From NCBI RefSeq assembly GCF_009711475.1, contig NZ_SMMD01000898.1, positions 1 through 14,593 on the forward strand: 14,593 nucleotides of DNA, given 5' to 3'. Each line of letters begins with the position of its first letter. Position 1 is the stretch's first letter. This document shows positions 1-9,800 of this stretch, one piece after another. The DNA is from Fulvivirga aurantia (GTDB lineage Bacteria; Bacteroidota; Bacteroidia; Cytophagales; Cyclobacteriaceae). Position numbers and translations under genes: made by a program. A model generated the notes under the pieces. It ran no database searches and was not told the DNA's origin. It worked only from the letters and a program-made list of their open reading frames with translations.

Positions 1-2
1 TG

Positions 3-1472
3 CTGGAAGATTTTAATCAAAAATCATTTCTTCTGGATAAAGGCATAGCCACTAATTGGCAATATGAGGCTGATAGTATGAAAACTCTAATGTCTGACCT
101 GAGTGGCCGCATTAATACTCTAGCTGAAGATGAGCCGGCAGACAGTCTTTTTACAAAGCTCAAATTAGCCGAAGATTATTATGACTCATTACATACCCAA
201 ATTACGACTCATTTTCCTGAGTACTATCAACTTGCCTCATCCTCGTTCAAGTCTTTGAAAGAAGTGCAAGCTGCGATAAGTACAGATCAAAGTATACTTT
301 CTTATTTCCTTGTTGAAAATAAAGTATATCTACTTGCTTCAAATTCCCAGGAATCAAAACTCGTAAAGATTGAGCTAGCAGAGAATTTTGGTGGCGAGGT
401 AGTCGGCCTGATTAAGAAAATCAAAGACCCCGGATCATCACCAAAGAGCTTTAAAAGAGAACTTGAAGCACTTTATAAGCTATTAGTTAGCCCAGCAAAT
501 TCTATTATGGGTGAGACGGAAAGACTTTTAATTTTACCGGATAGCTATTTGAGTTATTTACCGTTTGATCTGCTTCTCACAGAAGAAATTACCTCTTCAA
601 GTATTTCGGATTGGCCTTTTATGATCAAAAAATGGGCCATAGGGCATGACTTTTCTATGAGTATGCATTTGCAAACATCGAAGCTCAGCCATAATAATAA
701 TTTGGAGTATATGGGCTTTGCACCAACTTATACACAGGACTCGATCAAGGAATTAATGGTATATGAGCAAGATTCTAATTTTTTACTGGCAAATCGCAAT
801 TTAGGTAGATTGACCTATAACCAAAAGGAAGTAAAAGATGCGCAAACACTTTTTAATGGTGAAATTTTCTTAAACGATGCTGCAAATGAAGACCGATTTA
901 TGGTCGAGGCTGAAAAGGCTGGTATTTTACATTTGAGTATGCATGCATTTTACGATGAGAATAATGTCGACCATTCGGGGTTAGTATTTTCTGGCTATCG
1001 TCCTTACTCTATTATAGAGAAGGAAGATGGCTTCGTGCCGATGAAAAACATAGCAAACATGCAGTTAAGTGCATCTTTGGTTATTCTCAGTGCCTGTGAA
1101 ACGGGTTATGGTCAGCTTGAAAAGGGGGAGGGAATAGCTTCAATAGGTCGAGCATTTAAGTATGCAGGTGCTCCTAGCATAACTATGAGTATGTGGTATG
1201 CTAATGACTGGTCTACTTATGAAATCATTGGTGATTTTAACGAGAACATAAAAAACGGAATGACCAAGGATCGGGCTATGCAAGAAGCCAAACTTGCTTA
1301 TCTGCAGAATGCGGACGTAAATACAGCACATCCATTTTATTGGTCATCTTTTATAGTAAATGGTTCAATGGAATCGATGGAGTTTCCTTCTAATTTCAAC
1401 TATTATTGGTTGCTGTTGGCGATAGCAGTGGGTTTGGTTGTGCTGATATTATTTATAAAGCTTAAATCTTAG
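3..1472 (+). CDS. CHAT-domain protein, C-terminal part (5' end outside window)
   Basis: The reading frame is open from the first bases, so this is the C-terminal part of a longer protein. The ATG at 78 is internal and probably not the true start. Numbered from that ATG, the visible part is 464 residues. It ends in a CHAT domain, a caspase-like cysteine peptidase fold: the candidate catalytic His is in HLSMHAFYD (His289) and the Cys in LVILSACETG (Cys340), followed by GEGIASIGRAF, the usual block after the Cys. The helical N-terminal part fits the linker after TPR repeats in TPR-CHAT proteins, but no TPR is visible. A hydrophobic segment near residues 442-460 followed by KLKS predicts a C-terminal membrane anchor. 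CHAT enzymes in bacteria can be proteases in defence or regulated cell death, but many in Bacteroidota have no known role and the substrate cannot be told here. The next gene is convergent, 29 nt away, with no clear terminator between them. Confidence 0.88.
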   Translation: MEDFNQKSFLLDKGIATNWQYEADSMKTLMSDLSGRINTLAEDEPADSLFTKLKLAEDYYDSLHTQITTHFPEYYQLASSSFKSLKEVQAAISTDQSILSYFLVENKVYLLASNSQESKLVKIELAENFGGEVVGLIKKIKDPGSSPKSFKRELEALYKLLVSPANSIMGETERLLILPDSYLSYLPFDLLLTEEITSSSISDWPFMIKKWAIGHDFSMSMHLQTSKLSHNNNLEYMGFAPTYTQDSIKELMVYEQDSNFLLANRNLGRLTYNQKEVKDAQTLFNGEIFLNDAANEDRFMVEAEKAGILHLSMHAFYDENNVDHSGLVFSGYRPYSIIEKEDGFVPMKNIANMQLSASLVILSACETGYGQLEKGEGIASIGRAFKYAGAPSITMSMWYANDWSTYEIIGDFNENIKNGMTKDRAMQEAKLAYLQNADVNTAHPFYWSSFIVNGSMESMEFPSNFNYYWLLLAIAVGLVVLILFIKLKS

Positions 1473-1501
1473 CCAAAAGACCGTTCAGCTGTATCAGTAC
1501 C

Positions 1502-2782
1502 TTATTCTTTATAAAAAGGAATATGTGCATAGTTCTTCCAAAACCAATTTTCAAGATTTACATCCAAATTGTGCAGTCCGGTTTCCAGATCAGAAATATT
1601 GATATAGGTCAGTACTCCACGATGTTGTGTGTTTCCATCCTTGTGAAACATCCACTGGTCAGTTGTTACCGGCTCACCATTAATTTCGATATTAAAAAAT
1701 TTCTTCATGCACTCAAGCCGTAAGCTATCTGACTGTAACTCTTCCTCTATCTCATTATAGTTACAAAGACTTTTGATAGAATCTTCAAAGCTTATTCTAT
1801 GGCTAATAAAAAGCCTTAGCACATCATCTTTTACAATGTCACTCTGAATAGTCGCTCTCTGGTCGATTCCTCCTTGCTGTGAGGTGCCGTAGTATTCGTA
1901 AGTAGAGAAGTGTTTTCTCTCAACGCCATACATCTCAAGCTGGCTCATCTGATATGAGACGGACGATCGGCCTACATTGATATTGATCATCGCATAGGTG
2001 ATGAGGACAAACGCAACAAGAAAAGAGATCACTTTCCATCTTTTAAAATTACTGATGAGGATATAGTAGATACTTCTGTATAAACTACTCACAGTTACAA
2101 AGCTCATAAAAACATAAAACGGGTAATAGATCTTCCTTATAAACCTGATTTTCTTTAAAAGGCCCAGCGATAGAAAATCTAAGAGATAGATGGCTCCTAA
2201 GACCAGCATAGTTATGGCGTAGATTTTCCATGCTTGTGACAAATCGGAGTTGTAGGCCATGTCTGACCAACTATAATCAGTAATTGATAAAAACAGATAG
2301 AGTGGTAATAATACCGTGAGCGCAAGATAGAGATATGACGATAAGATGCTCATGAAAATCAAGTAACTGATACTGAATATCGAGCTACTGATTTTTTCGA
2401 GTTTAATAATCTGGTCAGTAAAATCAGGAATACGCTTTATGGAATGCTCAAATTTACCTTTATAGTTGAGCCGTTGATGGTTTATGCCTCGAGGAAAAAC
2501 ATAGCTTAGACCCACCAGACCAATCCAAATGCCTCTAAAAAATAGATGCAGAACAAGGCCAAAAGTCATCCATTGTATACCGGTAGTGATAATACCCACC
2601 AGATTATCAATATCACTGGTGTTGCCAAAAACTTCTCGTCTGTAGAATAATCTAAAATCCTGGAGATACTCCGGCAGTTGAATTAAACCATATAAAACAA
2701 TACCAGAAATGAAAATTTCAGGTTCCCAACTGTTCTGCTGGGTTTTCTTTAGCCATTTGGGCAATTCACCAATTCTCGCCAT
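1502..2782 (-). CDS. Multi-pass membrane protein of unknown function
   Basis: This is a 426-residue protein that I do not recognise. It starts MARIGELPKW and has a short charged N-terminus, then about six to eight hydrophobic segments (roughly residues 23-40, 62-99 as a probable pair, 135-167, 187-209, 219-245 and 249-268). A soluble C-terminal region of about 155 residues (270-426) is rich in charged and aromatic residues and has no motif I can name. Segment count suggests an inner-membrane protein; the side on which the tail lies cannot be decided. The gene lies 92 nt downstream of the DUF481-like gene on the same strand, and no TAnnTTTG box is present in that gap, so it is probably the second gene of a two-gene transcript. 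The ATG at 2782 is a reasonable start. No transporter signature or catalytic residue set is evident. Confidence 0.8.
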   Translation of the reverse strand: MARIGELPKWLKKTQQNSWEPEIFISGIVLYGLIQLPEYLQDFRLFYRREVFGNTSDIDNLVGIITTGIQWMTFGLVLHLFFRGIWIGLVGLSYVFPRGINHQRLNYKGKFEHSIKRIPDFTDQIIKLEKISSSIFSISYLIFMSILSSYLYLALTVLLPLYLFLSITDYSWSDMAYNSDLSQAWKIYAITMLVLGAIYLLDFLSLGLLKKIRFIRKIYYPFYVFMSFVTVSSLYRSIYYILISNFKRWKVISFLVAFVLITYAMININVGRSSVSYQMSQLEMYGVERKHFSTYEYYGTSQQGGIDQRATIQSDIVKDDVLRLFISHRISFEDSIKSLCNYNEIEEELQSDSLRLECMKKFFNIEINGEPVTTDQWMFHKDGNTQHRGVLTYINISDLETGLHNLDVNLENWFWKNYAHIPFYKE

Positions 2783-2874
2783 TTATATGTTTCGATTAAA
2801 ATGACAAGATAATTATTTTCTACATTTACCCTAAAAGATTATTTGCCCGATTTAGAGGAAATAGAGTTGGTTTA

Positions 2875-3672
2875 TTAAAAATTAAATTTCAGTCCGTTGG
2901 TTAGTGAGTAGACAAAACCGTTGATCGGAATAATCGGCTTGTCTTCATATTGGGCGGAAAACGAAGTGAGAAAAGCTAACCTATCAGTTATTTTTACAGA
3001 AAGTACTGCGTCACCACTCACCCTATTTCTAAACACCTCACTTTCATTGTCATAGCCGCCCTGGTAGTACGTGATGATGCTAAAATTGACATAGTCATTG
3101 ACCTTTATCTTTCCACTTATATAGTCTGAAGTTTTCCAGATTTCTTTTTCAATGATTTGACCATCCATTCTGATAGACTTCCAGTGTTCCTCTTCGTGCA
3201 TAATGCCCAGGCCAAGGTGTAGTGAGGAGTTGCTAGATTCGGCAAGGTTTATTCTTATACCACCCCCTTGCAAAAACCTAAATGGCATATTTCTTCCATC
3301 ATCATATTGAATTTGGGTAAACAGCTCGTAAGACAGCGTCTTCTTCCTCAATAAATTGACTCTAAAGTGTGCATAGCCGGTGCTGATCAATGGTCCTCCG
3401 GTAGAGGTAAAATAGTTGATACTATTGATAAGGATGTAAGCATGTTTATCACTTACATAAACTAAATCGGCATTTCCATTGAGCCCTTTAAAAATTACTT
3501 CTTCTTCAGCAGTAGTACTGCGGTTGTTGATATTGAAGCTGGCATCTACGCTTCCCATAAAGTATCCGGATGAGTCAGCATCTAAATTACCTTTGTCAAC
3601 CTTTAAAATTTGACTATAAAGTACATGAGAGGTAAGCCATACGAATAAAAGCAGGGTGTATTTTTTTGTCAT
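2875..3672 (-). CDS. DUF481-like outer-membrane beta-barrel protein
   Basis: This is a 265-residue protein with a signal peptide (MTKKYTLLLFVWLTSHVLYS, likely cut before Gln21). The rest alternates polar and hydrophobic residues, as in transmembrane beta strands, and ends in GLKFNF with the terminal Phe typical of outer-membrane barrels. The strand pattern (YELFTQIQYDDGRNMPFRFL, then GGGIRINL, LHLGLGIMHEEE and AVLSVKITDRLAFLTSFSAQ) resembles DUF481 (YdiY-like) outer-membrane proteins; this is pattern recognition without a database search. The role of such proteins is poorly defined. The start is well fixed: an in-frame TAA lies four codons upstream, and the next Met is at residue 39, past the signal peptide. 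A strong promoter box sits only 4 nt before the ATG, so the mRNA may be leaderless. It probably heads a transcript with the downstream membrane-protein gene. Confidence 0.8.
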   Translation of the reverse strand: MTKKYTLLLFVWLTSHVLYSQILKVDKGNLDADSSGYFMGSVDASFNINNRSTTAEEEVIFKGLNGNADLVYVSDKHAYILINSINYFTSTGGPLISTGYAHFRVNLLRKKTLSYELFTQIQYDDGRNMPFRFLQGGGIRINLAESSNSSLHLGLGIMHEEEHWKSIRMDGQIIEKEIWKTSDYISGKIKVNDYVNFSIITYYQGGYDNESEVFRNRVSGDAVLSVKITDRLAFLTSFSAQYEDKPIIPINGFVYSLTNGLKFNF

Positions 3673-3676
3673 CCGG

Positions 3677-3706
3677 CAAAGTTAACTGATGAGGAAAAAA
3701 CAGCAA
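3677..3706 (-). promoter_or_regulatory. Bacteroidota-type promoter of the DUF481-like gene
   Basis: On the minus strand the -7 box TAACTTTG (3684-3677) fits TAnnTTTG exactly. A TTG (3706-3704, within TTTTG) lies 19 nt upstream, the classical -33/-7 spacing for the primary sigma factor of Bacteroidota. Only CCGG separates the -7 box from the ATG at 3672, so the predicted transcription start falls at or very near the start codon. Confidence 0.7.
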
Positions 3707-3732
3707 AAGAAAAGGGTTAAGGAGAGGTGAGT

Positions 3733-3754
3733 CATATGCATGTTGCAACATATG
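3733..3754. promoter_or_regulatory. Palindromic candidate operator between divergent genes
   Basis: A perfect 12-bp palindrome, ATGTTGCAACAT, occupies 3740-3751. It is flanked or overlapped by two CATATG hexamers (3733-3738 and 3749-3754). It lies upstream of the minus-strand promoter and about 138 nt before the ATG of the giant protease gene, so a dimeric regulator bound here could affect both. No regulator gene is in the window. The 217-nt divergent region also holds a small TACAT-a-ATGTA inverted repeat at 3790-3800. No convincing plus-strand promoter is seen; TATCTTTA at 3827-3834 is the nearest match and lacks a -33 TTG. Confidence 0.3.
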
Positions 3755-3888
3755 ATTCTGATGAAATTAAGAATAACGGAATAAAATATTACATAATGTA
3801 CAAAATATAGAATTAATGCTTGCTATTATCTTTAAATAGTGCGACATTGAATATTCCGAAAAAGATCACGAACCCTAATTTACCACTT

Positions 3889-6800
3889 ATGAACAACCAC
3901 TACAGTCAGTGGAAGAGCTATGTTCTTCCACTATTTCTCGTATTGATCACATCCTTGTCTTCGTTGGCTCAAACTCAACAAGGAATCGTAAGGATCAAGC
4001 TCACGGAGGAGAAAGCAGCCTTCATGGAGCAAAGTAAAATGACCAGGTCTGACCTGGGATATGTACGCACAGGTGATGCCGGTTTAGATATGGCATTATC
4101 CACCTGTAAGGCCAATAATATGACGCGGGTATTTAGACCTGCAGGCAGATTTGAGGCTAAACACAGAAAGCATGGCCTGCATTTATGGTATGAGATTAAG
4201 TTTGACAAATCAACCAAAGTCTCAACAGCAGTAAGTGCTTTTGCTAATCTTGCCGATGTTCAGGTCTCTGAACCGGTTTATGAAAAAGAAATTATTGGTA
4301 TTGATCGTGAAGCATTAAATGCTCGTGTAAGAGCGTTGGCTTCTGACCCTAACGACCCTCAGTATGGTAGCCAATGGCATTATGAAAACACAGGCCAAAC
4401 AGGTGGTACTGTAGGTGCCGATATAAGTTGCCCAGAAGCATGGAGCCTGGAAACAGGTAAAAATGAGGTGATAGTAGCCGTTACAGATGGAGGTATCGAT
4501 GTAGCTCACGAAGATCTTGCGGCCAATATGTGGGTAAATACAGGTGAGATTCCCGGCAATGGTGTAGATGATGATGGCAATGGGTATGTCGATGATATCA
4601 ACGGGTATGGTTTTGGTGACAACTCAGGTACAATTCCTGCAGATTTTCATGGTACACACGTAGGTGGTACTGTGGCAGCCGTAACCAATAATGGTGTGGG
4701 TGTAGCAGGAGTAGCAGGAGGTGATGGCTCTGGCGATGGAGTAAGGTTAATGTCATGTGCTGCCTTTGGTCAGTTTAATGTAGGGGGCTTTGCCGAATCC
4801 TACACCTACGGGGCAGATATGGGAGCAGTTATTTCTCAGAATAGCTGGGGCTACACAAGCCCAAATGTTTTTGAGCAAGCTGTATTAGACGCTATTGATT
4901 ATTTTATCGCAGAAGCTGGCTTCGATGAGTTTGGCAACCCTAACGGTACTATGCAAGGAGGTATTGTAATCTTTGCAGCAGGTAATGATGGTACTGATGA
5001 CCAGTGGTATCCCGGAATTTACGAACCTATAGTAGCTGTAGGAGGTACCGATCACAATGATGATGAGTATGTATTTTCTAACCGAGGAGATTGGGTAGAT
5101 GTGGCAGCTCCGGCAGTAAATGTTTTTAGCACATTACCTGGAAATAGCTATGGAAACTTAACAGGTACTTCAATGGCTTGCCCTCATGTCTCTGGGGTAG
5201 CAGGTCTTATTATTTCTCAAAATCTGGGAAGCCTTACACCAACACAGGTAAGAGCCAGAATAGAGCAAACTGCTGATCCACTTCCGGGCTTAGAGTTTCT
5301 GGGTACAGGTAGAGTAAACGCCTTTGCCGCCTTACAGCAAGACGATGGACAGCCACCACTGAATATAGATGATTTGTCAGTTGACGATAAGGACCTTTCA
5401 AGTGTAACACTCGGATGGACTGCACCGGCAGATCCTGGTAACGGATCGGCCACTTCGTATGAATTGCGTTACGCTACTTTTCCTTTAAATGCATCAAATT
5501 TTAATGCTGGAATAGAAGCTCCAGGAGTACCAAATGCTTCAGTGGCAGGTACACCCGAAGTTTTTAAGGTTAAAGGGCTTAGTCCATCTACTCAATATTA
5601 TTTTGCTATAAAGTCAGCCGACTTTTTTGGTAATGTTTCCGGGATAAGTAATGTGGTGAATGCCACAACGGATGACCCACCAGTTGCAGGTGTTGATCCA
5701 TCTTCACTTTTCTCTAATTTAACAACCGGAGAGTCTGAGGTTCAAAATCTAACAATTTCAAACACAGGAGATGGTCCTCTTGAGTTTGATATTTCATTGG
5801 GAGGAACAGTTTTTACTCCTTCTGGAGCAGTAACTACTACAAAGAATATTAAGCCACATTCAAAATTATTATCATCTACAAAGGCCTATGTCTCAAGCGA
5901 TGTTGCCCCTTTGGCTGGTGATCAATATGCTACAGGTTTTGAGTCTATGTCTTTGGGAGATATAGACGGTCAAGAAGGTTGGTCTGCAGGTCTGCAAGAT
6001 TGGAATGTAAGTAATGCAAACCCTTACTCTGGCAGTAATCATCTCAGAGCTGAGTCGGCAGAATTAGCCCCAGGAACTTCTTTTTCTTTAGCATTTAGCC
6101 CTAATGTGGGCGTGGGTTCTGAAGAGTATTCTTCAACCTCGGCTAAATTGAGTGTTGATAATAACGGTACTTCATGGCAATATATCCCTCAATCACCTTC
6201 GGCTGAGTTTATAGTAACTCGTGTAAGTTTCGATGCTGACGGATCGATCTCGGTATATGACGGTGATGTTGGTGACTTTGTGGCCCTTTCAGCAACAGTG
6301 CCTACAGGTTATTTTGACCTGAAATTGGTGGTGCACCGAGCTAATTTTGACATGAATTTATTCATTAATAATGAACTTGTTTATGTTGGAAAGGCAGTAA
6401 CTGGTGATATAGAGCAGGTTGTGCTGCTGTCTCCTATGGAGCAGAATGGCAATTTATTTATGATGGATGACATGTCTATCTATGATGGTGAATTAGACAC
6501 CTTTCCTTTCTTATCAATAAGTCCTGACTCTGGTGAGGTGCCACCAAATAGTGATCAGGTAGTAGCAGTTACTTTTGATGCTGCAGGTCTATTCGGAGGA
6601 ACTTATGAAAACGAAATACTGATTAAAACCAATGACCCTGCTAATCCTTCATTCAACGTGCCTGCAACTCTGAATGTAACAGGTACAGGAAAGCCGGTTA
6701 TAAGTGTAGACCCGACTTCAGTTAGCTTCCCAGATACTTTCGTGGGAGGTGCATCTACTGCTGATGTAGAGATTGCCAACGAAGGAACAGAAATTTTGGT

Positions 6801-9800
6801 GGTTAGTGATCTAACCACTGTTGGTGACTTTAATGTTATAGGTAACACGTCATTCAATATTTTACCATTTCAGTCAGAGACTGTTACATTAGAATTTGCT
6901 CCAACAGCACTTGGTTTAGACGATGGAGCATTGATTATCTCTAACAACGATACTGATAATACAAATTATGAAGTGTCGTTAACAGGAGAAGGAGTTGAAG
7001 CACCTCAAATTAGTGTCGATCCCGCGTCTTTTACCGTAGAATTAGAAGAAGGTGCCAGTACTACTGAGACTATGACCATTACTAATAATGGGGTGGCTGA
7101 TCTTGAATTTAGTATTGAAACGAGTGAAGCATCCTCAGCTTCAACCACTTCAGTCGCTATATCTCCAGTGAGTAAAATTGCTGGTACATCTGCAGCTACT
7201 AAACAAAAGCAAGCAAATAGCTTCGCGGGTAGAACGGCAACGTTTGATGCGAAACTGAGCTCATCAACCCTAAACGTACTTATCCTTACCCCGGATGAAG
7301 ACGTTACAGATTTAGGAGCAACATTATCAGCCTTTTCTGATTTAAATGTATCTATATATCCTAAAGCTAGTTTGCCTGGCATTTCCCTGGCAGATCTTAC
7401 ACCATTTGATGTGGTGATGACCACTAATAATACACAGTGGTTGGCCTCAGGCTCCGTAGATCCTGCAGTGGTTGGTGATTTGCTGGCAGATTATATAGAT
7501 CAAGGGGGTAAAGTAGTAGCTAACTGCTTTGCTTATGACTATGATGCCTGGTCGCTGGCCGGTCGATTTATAGATGAACAATATGGGCCTTTCACAGGTA
7601 CTACAACAGACTTTTTCGGAAGTACTTCTTTAGGAACTGTACATGCTCCGGATCATCCGATCATGGATGGTGTTGTGAGCATCGGAAATGATTATTTATG
7701 GCAAAACCCATCTTTGGCGCCTGGAGCTACTCATCTTGCAGATTGGAATGATGGAAATGTTTTCGCTGCAGCTAATGACAATGTTGTAGCCCTTAATATC
7801 CTTCCTAGTGATGGAAATGGAATACCTGGTTGGTCAGGTGATCTGCCAACGCTTTATCATAACGCTATTGTCTGGCTTTCCGGAAGTGGTTTTATTTCTA
7901 CCGATGTAGAATCGGGTGTATTGGCTCAGGGAGAGTCAGTTGAAGTGCAGGTGACCATCAGCGCGGCTTCTTTAGATGCCGGATTGTACTCTGGTTCGAT
8001 CGATATTTCTTCAAACGACCCAACCAACGCTATTTTATCTGTACCAGTCGAGCTTACAGTCTTAGGGCCGGTAATTGACGTGAACCCTGAAGAGATGGAG
8101 GTTACAGTTATAAAAGGCCTTTCCGAAAGCAGAACCTTAACTATTTCAAATAATGGATCTGTTGATGCTGAGTTTGTAATTGATATTGTCAATAGCTCGC
8201 CAGATGCCGGTACAAGTATGGTGGTTGATAATTCTCCACCAAGAATAAATGCGTTTGCAGGAAGCATGATAAACTATGCTGCAGCTGTAGAGAAGGTGAA
8301 TGTATCTTCATCGGCAGCTGGAGACGAGGTGTATAGTACAGGATTCGAAAACTTCTCTGTAGGTAATATCAATGGCCAACAGGGATGGACGGGTCAATTT
8401 GGAAATTGGAGAGTAGAATCAGATGATCCTAAAAGTGGTAATAACCATTTTCAGGGATTATCAGATGGTCTTGGTCAATCGGTTGCATACACCCCACAAT
8501 TATCTATGGCAGGTGAAGCAGTTACTTCAGCTTCTATGGACGTCTACCTTGAAGAAGGGGCCTCTTGGTGGATTTCTACTGAATCTACTTTAGCCATCAA
8601 TGGTAGAATTATTTTTGACCCGGATGGTAATGTAGTAGTGGTTTCAGATGATGGAATTGGCGGAGCTAATCTTGATACATTGGCTTACACAATACCATCC
8701 GACTACTTTAATTTGGCTTTCGAAGTGGATAAAACTTCAGGAAACTTTAAGCTATTTATAAACAGCACTGAGGTTTTCGAAGGAAAAGCATTTTCTACAG
8801 ATATAGAGTTTGTGGTAGTTCTTTCACTTATGGAGACATTTGGCCCTGTATTTAATATGGATAATGTTAATGTTTACGAGGGTAGATATGTACCTGAGTT
8901 CATCACATTATCTCAGGAGGCAGGCATAATACCTGTAGGATCCAGTGTCGATATCGAAGTTAATTTCGATGGGTCAAAAACACCTTTTGGCACATACTAC
9001 AGAGATTTACACGTGTTGGTAAACGGAGGTTCTGAGCCCGAAGCGGTAGTTGCCACTACATTTAATGTTACTGGTGATGCTGCTATTGAAGTTACCCCTC
9101 AGGTTCTTGAGCAAGTTGTAAATTATCAAGAATCTGAAAATCGTGAGTTTTTAATTAAGAATACCGGAGGCCAGTCTTTGGACTTTTCTATTTCAGTATT
9201 GGGTGCAGATCTTGCAGGTCAGGATATGGCATTTGCCCAATCAACCAGAGCTGAAATCGGAGGTGCTAAGTATGAGCAATATATGGCTCACCGTACTGAG
9301 CAACCATCGGTAGGGGGCGTTACTCAATTAATGGTTGGTGAAACCTTATTTGAGGAGGATTTTGATGGTGGCACATTCCCTCCAACAGGTTGGTCTGTGA
9401 TAGACAATGAAGGTTCCGGCCTGCAATGGGATGTGTTAAGTGTCCATGGTATGGAAAACTGGTGTGGATCAGGAGATGCAGCTTCTGTAAACAGTGATGC
9501 CAATCAGGGTGTGGAGTTTGATACAGAACTACACACGCCAGTTATTGACATAGAAGGTCGTACCGGTATCGCGGTGCAATACAATGTCAACTACATCAAC
9601 TTTATTGGTCTAGACTTTTTAGATCTCGATGTAACCACCGACAATGGGGCTACCTGGACAAATGTGCTTAGGTGGAATGAATCTCACGGATCATTCTTTA
9701 CCAGCCCTGGTGAGCTGGTAACACTCGAGTTAGACGATTATGTAGCTGGTGCCTCTTCTATGCAATTAAGATGGAGATACTACGACCCTAATTCAGGAGA

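Noticed and set aside
1473..1501. Terminator between the CHAT gene and the convergent membrane-protein gene
   Set aside because: The 29-nt gap contains no convincing stem followed by a T run on either strand.
3827..3834. TATCTTTA as promoter of the protease gene
   Set aside because: The last base of the -7 box differs and there is no TTG at the -33 distance; too weak to list as a promoter.
3820..3888. TTG start giving 23 extra residues on the protease
   Set aside because: The ATG at 3889 is followed directly by a typical signal peptide; the extension (LLSLNSATLNIPKK) would bury it and uses a rare start codon.
7005..7424. 139-codon minus-strand open frame (and similar ones at 7926-8267 and 9897-10214)
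   Set aside because: They are antisense shadows of the protease gene, whose frame is continuous and shows clear domain homology.
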